This document shows positions 20,501-21,070 of a DNA stretch of 21,070 nucleotides, one piece after another (positions within the stretch are counted from its first letter, which is position 1; the number at the start of each line of letters is the position of its first letter). Origin of the DNA: Bacteroidales bacterium (GTDB lineage Bacteria; Bacteroidota; Bacteroidia; Bacteroidales; Paludibacteraceae); the NCBI GenBank assembly GCA_900769035.1, contig CAAGFD010000196.1, forward strand, positions 1 to 21,070, given 5' to 3'. Both the position numbers and the translations under genes were made by a program. Below the pieces are notes generated by a model that was not told the DNA's origin, ran no database searches, and worked only from the letters and a program-made list of their open reading frames with translations.

Positions 20501-21070
20501 TGCGAATCACAAAAGTATTCGAGTTACCGATTATCAACGATACTATCTGTCGTGATGAAACATATTATAAATATGGTTTCCAGGTAGATGCCAATAGTCT
20601 CAATATCGGTCATAATACCCTTAGTCGCTTGGCCCTCTCTACCGGTAGTGCTATGGTGGATTCTGTGATTTATGTCGACCTCTATGTAGCTCCTAAATAC
20701 ATTGTTTCTATTAACGATACTATTTGTAAAGGTCTAGTTTACAACAAGGGTCTCTTTGCTAATGTAAATCCTCCTATTACTACAACAGGTCGTTATGAAG
20801 TACCATTCACATCTTCATTCGGCTGCGATAGTACAGTTGTCCTCCATCTGTTGGTTCTTAATCTCGACAGTACAATAAATGTAACAATCTGTGAAGGTGA
20901 TAGTTACGAGTTTAACGGAACAACTTATACCGAGGAGGGAATTTATACTATTAACGGTATTAACGATCGTGGTTGCGATGTAACTACCACTATCAACCTC
21001 GTTGTAATGCCTCAATATTATGAGAGCAATATAATGCGTTGCGATAGCGAGCTTTATCAATGGGAAGACA
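11593..21070 (+). CDS. Giant secreted surface protein 2: choice-of-anchor J/Fn3 modules, 3' end outside window
   Basis: The frame from ATG 11593 is open to the window edge, giving 3159 full codons. Residues 1-22 are a signal peptide (MNKNLLLSILFFVTTMFVSQ-AQ). Modules begin near residues 24, 276, 522, 788, 1064, 1322, 1573, 1822, 2071, 2307, 2573 and 2827, which matches giant 1 to within about eleven residues throughout; module 12 again lacks Fn3. CEG/GCDSI tail repeats start near residue 2980 and the window ends inside the fourth. By comparison with giant 1, about 275 residues are missing: the rest of repeat 4, three more repeats and presumably a T9SS sorting domain, with the stop expected near 21,900. 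At Trp53 it has an intact TGG where giant 1 has TAG. No catalytic motif is visible. It is a tandem paralogue with the same inferred role, surface binding or adhesion, ligand unknown. Export by T9SS is inferred from the paralogue, not seen. Confidence 0.9.
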   Translation, partial: MNKNLLLSILFFVTTMFVSQAQGVVALDEDFGSSSSIPSGWTTGGTIASARNWRVGSNVNDAYDGNYIYFANFTGNQTAILMTPVLNLSVDMSLSFMIYDPSSNGVSVYISTDGGSTYPTLLGSYTNNNVWEEHLIDLSFYTGQSNVKIVFLANTSSGKNDKYYTYLDNIKVWETPRCATPIDLAVSSLTQTQASVVWGVSTLGNATSDYRITMRDEQGNNILNNQSFTDTYNVKSYSVSNLQANKDYIVKIQADCSSAAKGYSDWSQEFTFHTPSNAISLPYNVNFEGLTSLPSDWMFGFSKTHSSVSIANTGYNSSSNSLSVTANLTPILITLPPFDVTADSLELDFFLQTPANVMVKIGLMNDIADYSTMDLIYNQTINTTAGYRNIRVNTQSTNYPSSTRNLFLFIELSAPISTTINIDNIRIYKPGSCLRLEELKAKPDSLSVQLDWIDYSTTPSNNYQVKYINESTQEIGYFTGSTRPLNVTGLEGNTPYTFYIRSVCSASDSSEWSMPVSTTTLCRPISAIFFEDFENQTIFDDCWLSKQTVLGDPTATNKDLGDNGWNIHTYQNNKVARLSYAKSGGRYILATPALSIDYPKQYDMKVKFYRNGKESEFIKVWASNTTDTADGVLISTISRSINGDPVEIFGGWHEYEFNIPIAGAVHIIFDANHYGGGFSDSYIDDIQIYPAPKCREPKNLEISSTTNTIDLNWTPGESDHTAWNVHYTITDANGNTTSNSIVVNDPQYSITGLNEAQYYTLTGYVSTHCSDTLESVHINFNEIITTKCNTISTFPYVEDFEGTTTFPPACWERKLVQMPKSGTNLLDETWSISLDPEKSHTGNGAAWFQKCGYPSRAFLVSPKFMFDENKSYQVRFWMYRSNLATNSMQFLKVRVSQTPFDESNESAIAIELNNNCNINPTEQGPGYYEYTAEIPSVCTGEQYLIFEVNNTNYVESFIYLDDIVVEEVPACKPISKITAFVEDYSSIMVHLSEYVAENPIWDVVAINDNQTIEDVTPIHVVGADSVLITGLTASTNYRIFVRKYCAVDTMATWSANPYRVTTPCEQVYVTAENPFLENFDSFESGALFDGTCYTAEKSYAYQNPNITSAVNNTYLPYSGNRCAQFYGTSYLMREFQLEAGKTYEVSVYALANNTTGSTTSGDRISFYLASEPKHSALLSTLMPYQPVPDKWTRFSTVVSVASSGNYYIGIDAYAGRYLGIDNWSVREIECVTPSNIVLSNITTTTATINFIPTGATTEIRVATVNNGDLDPAYDVVLDTVSTNSLQITGLQPDSKYYYTLRSFCSDDKTSGWSTINSFHTLCSAKNLPYENNFEIDNSDILCWTVNGNSAVAELSNAQYHRVGISSLKLQNTTMVSPELNVSAIANCRVNGYIYGAAGSTLLVGVMSDPTDVSTFEPLATVAVNTANEWMEFDVDFSNLNGDDYVDDPLLDAKFVAFLCGENIVYVDDITIYYSTSCSQVSQVIFSNLDSKNLNVSWVHNDAAQSYEVKALRLVENQNGGNSFVVDFIDTVSVKNITIQNLYPNTSYVITVKTFCSGTECSLPFYSDIITTNCAPITLSYPGDLISESANNKMPSCWTQGDYFPVVNQNVWRPYNGILWSYNSSEADVRSELLSPIFDFNDLVGAQIIVEASINSTDTVYIMASYDGGLTFPDTVGYLEPAVGVAAHSKTLDASKCVGQDVMFAIRARKLASETNFSMRLTKFAVEPVNRCAIPISAIVSNISGISASVVINDTCQAHSTWNYVLIPQGNLVETGEIKSVNKTIFNLENLTPNFKYDFYVRSDCGGGEVSSWRGPVSFETNCDVAQTPYFENFETTDGCYQTILPANNGSNPRVMFYNTPGIPVEKSLCFVSASFLTNTGNTYLVFPRMIDPLTDLVVDFDYIQRAGSGQFSLGIMDGNNTNSFIELRSLDYTENYGFIHVNYPFNALNTTYNNYHIAIKFSCGDKDNVYSFIDNVNIHRRVVCENVSDVNIISTSSTQVKFNVESTTDSVAVCIVPVGDLPSEANAQISDSKEFIVNGLTSTTAYSIYTRSVCSNYDFEWYGPVNFSTSCDVITIDATNSWSADFDDVSEVSCIDYLRTSKVDGVSYPAILNSTVGSMPNALVMKGDNYILLPEFSVMPQYLELSFNNIGNCDLFIGTIQDNDINTYKELDYYTTQAYRQRAIINFSTYKCTGNRIVLSTKGASSIVYLDDMTVSLLNSDYAPVFVDVKPQDVFVDVVVNTVANSDRVKYEVFYGNQLVASQVSTESSVRLAGLNPSTNYSLRVTSFTLNANDSLTSVMPFTTRKSILSAPFTIGFEDDTDNAVWDLTYTASDRFVFGTANSAVKSGSKSLYVSRNPFGSKAYEYTKEAGKTYVTREIYLPAGTYELSYDYKVKGYNEGDYGRIFLIPDGKDFPSDNMMNIESYSYIISLDNKTRMATTDTLWHKNTTRITVDEGSNFKFVIYWMAGGYNNYQPPLAVDNISCLSVPCSVLDNFVVNVNSNDAYVNYSGYNEGTTIQYIVFSGNDTITSGSVQSSSIHLTGLTPNSEYSVEIIATCDEGSTTPIYLAVNTKCEVINAPWNYGFEDLPVDVKFAVGNNCWTEVVKSTSYYFYSTNNDLMVDYGLENHSGNQSVTYRSAAQNSGVIFNTFHLEANTNYNLSAYVRHLDQSNTGNIFSIVMLENGKISKELASYEMNGVWQKYDADIVVKTTGDYQLGFYLKHNNKNAGRYILTTIDDVSFVQAVAKSPDPIEFNNITNSSADVTWSDIADSYVVTVRDNEGVVLESETDTNTIHITGLLANTTYQVSVYGVSETENSRTATASFTTECGTAALPYRESFNNTSSYLPSCWSDQGTILSNGAYGWAVTSGKLMINTSVANGYAIVTSMPISITEPDVNLSFNYTNTSSSDRFFVTVLSGNGAVIDTVYEGVYSETLQKVRIDLAKYYNSDIQLVFSIITRNIDGGIIAIDDLRITKVFELPIINDTICRDETYYKYGFQVDANSLNIGHNTLSRLALSTGSAMVDSVIYVDLYVAPKYIVSINDTICKGLVYNKGLFANVNPPITTTGRYEVPFTSSFGCDSTVVLHLLVLNLDSTINVTICEGDSYEFNGTTYTEEGIYTINGINDRGCDVTTTINLVVMPQYYESNIMRCDSELYQWED
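11662..20520 (+). repeat. Twelve-module choice-of-anchor J/Fn3 array of giant 2
   Basis: Landmarks are the same as in giant 1 and in the same order: YLDNIKVWETPRC (module 1), INIDNIRIYKPGSC (2), YIDDIQIYPAPKC (3), YLDDIVVEEVPAC (4), YLGIDNWSVREIEC (5), YVDDITIYYSTSC (6) and so on. Each module resembles the same-numbered module of giant 1 far more than its own neighbours. For example, both module 1 copies share TGQSNVKIVF and both module 5 copies share LEAGKTYEVS and WSVREI. Confidence 0.8.
20521..21070 (+). repeat. CEG/GCDSI tail repeats of giant 2 (first three and part of the fourth)
   Basis: Repeat 1 (NDTICRDETYY ... MVDSVIYVDLYV), repeat 2 (NDTICKGLVYNKGLF ... GCDSTVVLHLLV), repeat 3 (TICEGDSYEFNG ... 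GCDVTTTINLVV) and the start of repeat 4 (RCDSELYQWED) match those of giant 1 in order. As in giant 1, repeat 1 lacks the second cysteine (MVDS instead of GCDS). Confidence 0.8.
20995..21070 (+). repeat. Copy in giant gene 2 of the 76-nt identical segment
   Basis: It is identical to 10194-10269 without gaps. Because the identity reaches the last base of the window, it is a lower bound on the tract length. Confidence 0.9.

Noticed and set aside
822..20520. CRISPR array or short tandem DNA repeats within the giants
   Set aside because: The periodicity is ~730-800 nt at protein level with diverged DNA; there are no short identical direct repeats with unique spacers.
1..21070. A phage, conjugative or defence island
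   Set aside because: Apart from the IS end and the AAA_14 remnant there are no integrase, phage structural, toxin-antitoxin or nuclease genes in the window.

Overview
The window is a piece of an AT-rich Bacteroidota chromosome, probably order Bacteroidales. The main evidence is a C-terminal type IX secretion (T9SS) type A sorting domain on a giant secreted protein, long arrays of choice-of-anchor J plus fibronectin type III (Fn3) modules, and AT-rich leaders without Shine-Dalgarno sequences. Species and habitat cannot be read from the sequence.

Layout. Positions 1-114 hold the end of an IS3-family (IS150-type) insertion sequence. It points leftward and leaves the window, and it carries the first 24 codons of orfA. 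The IS sits inside a bile acid:sodium symporter (BASS) family gene, of which only the last ~122 codons remain (115-482). Positions 483-758 are an AT-rich spacer. Positions 759-11096 encode a 3445-residue exoprotein: signal peptide, twelve ~240-residue modules, seven short CEG/GCDSI repeats and a T9SS sorting domain. It is interrupted only by an in-frame TAG at codon 52. A strong intrinsic terminator follows. Positions 11161-11592 hold three phased 22-nt repeats, the decayed N-terminus of an AAA_14/DUF4143-type ATPase, a small hairpin and the leader of the next gene. From 11593 to the window end runs a second giant gene. It is open throughout, colinear with the first module for module, and cut by the window edge about 275 codons before its predicted end.

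How it fits together. The two giants are tandem paralogues, and both should be exported by Sec. By analogy with the first, both should then cross the outer membrane by T9SS to the cell surface, where such module arrays usually act in adhesion or binding. The flanking DNA (IS, two gene remnants) looks like an accessory region under turnover. The most informative observations are these: (i) the TAG of giant 1 aligns exactly with a TGG tryptophan codon in giant 2, so it is one transition in an otherwise intact 10.3-kb frame; (ii) the paralogues are diverged, yet become identical over the last 76 nt visible, which suggests gene conversion in the C-terminal region; (iii) cysteines appear and disappear in pairs across 24 modules, which predicts a disulfide map. 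I see no CRISPR array, tRNA, rRNA or defence system. The secretion machinery itself is not in the window.
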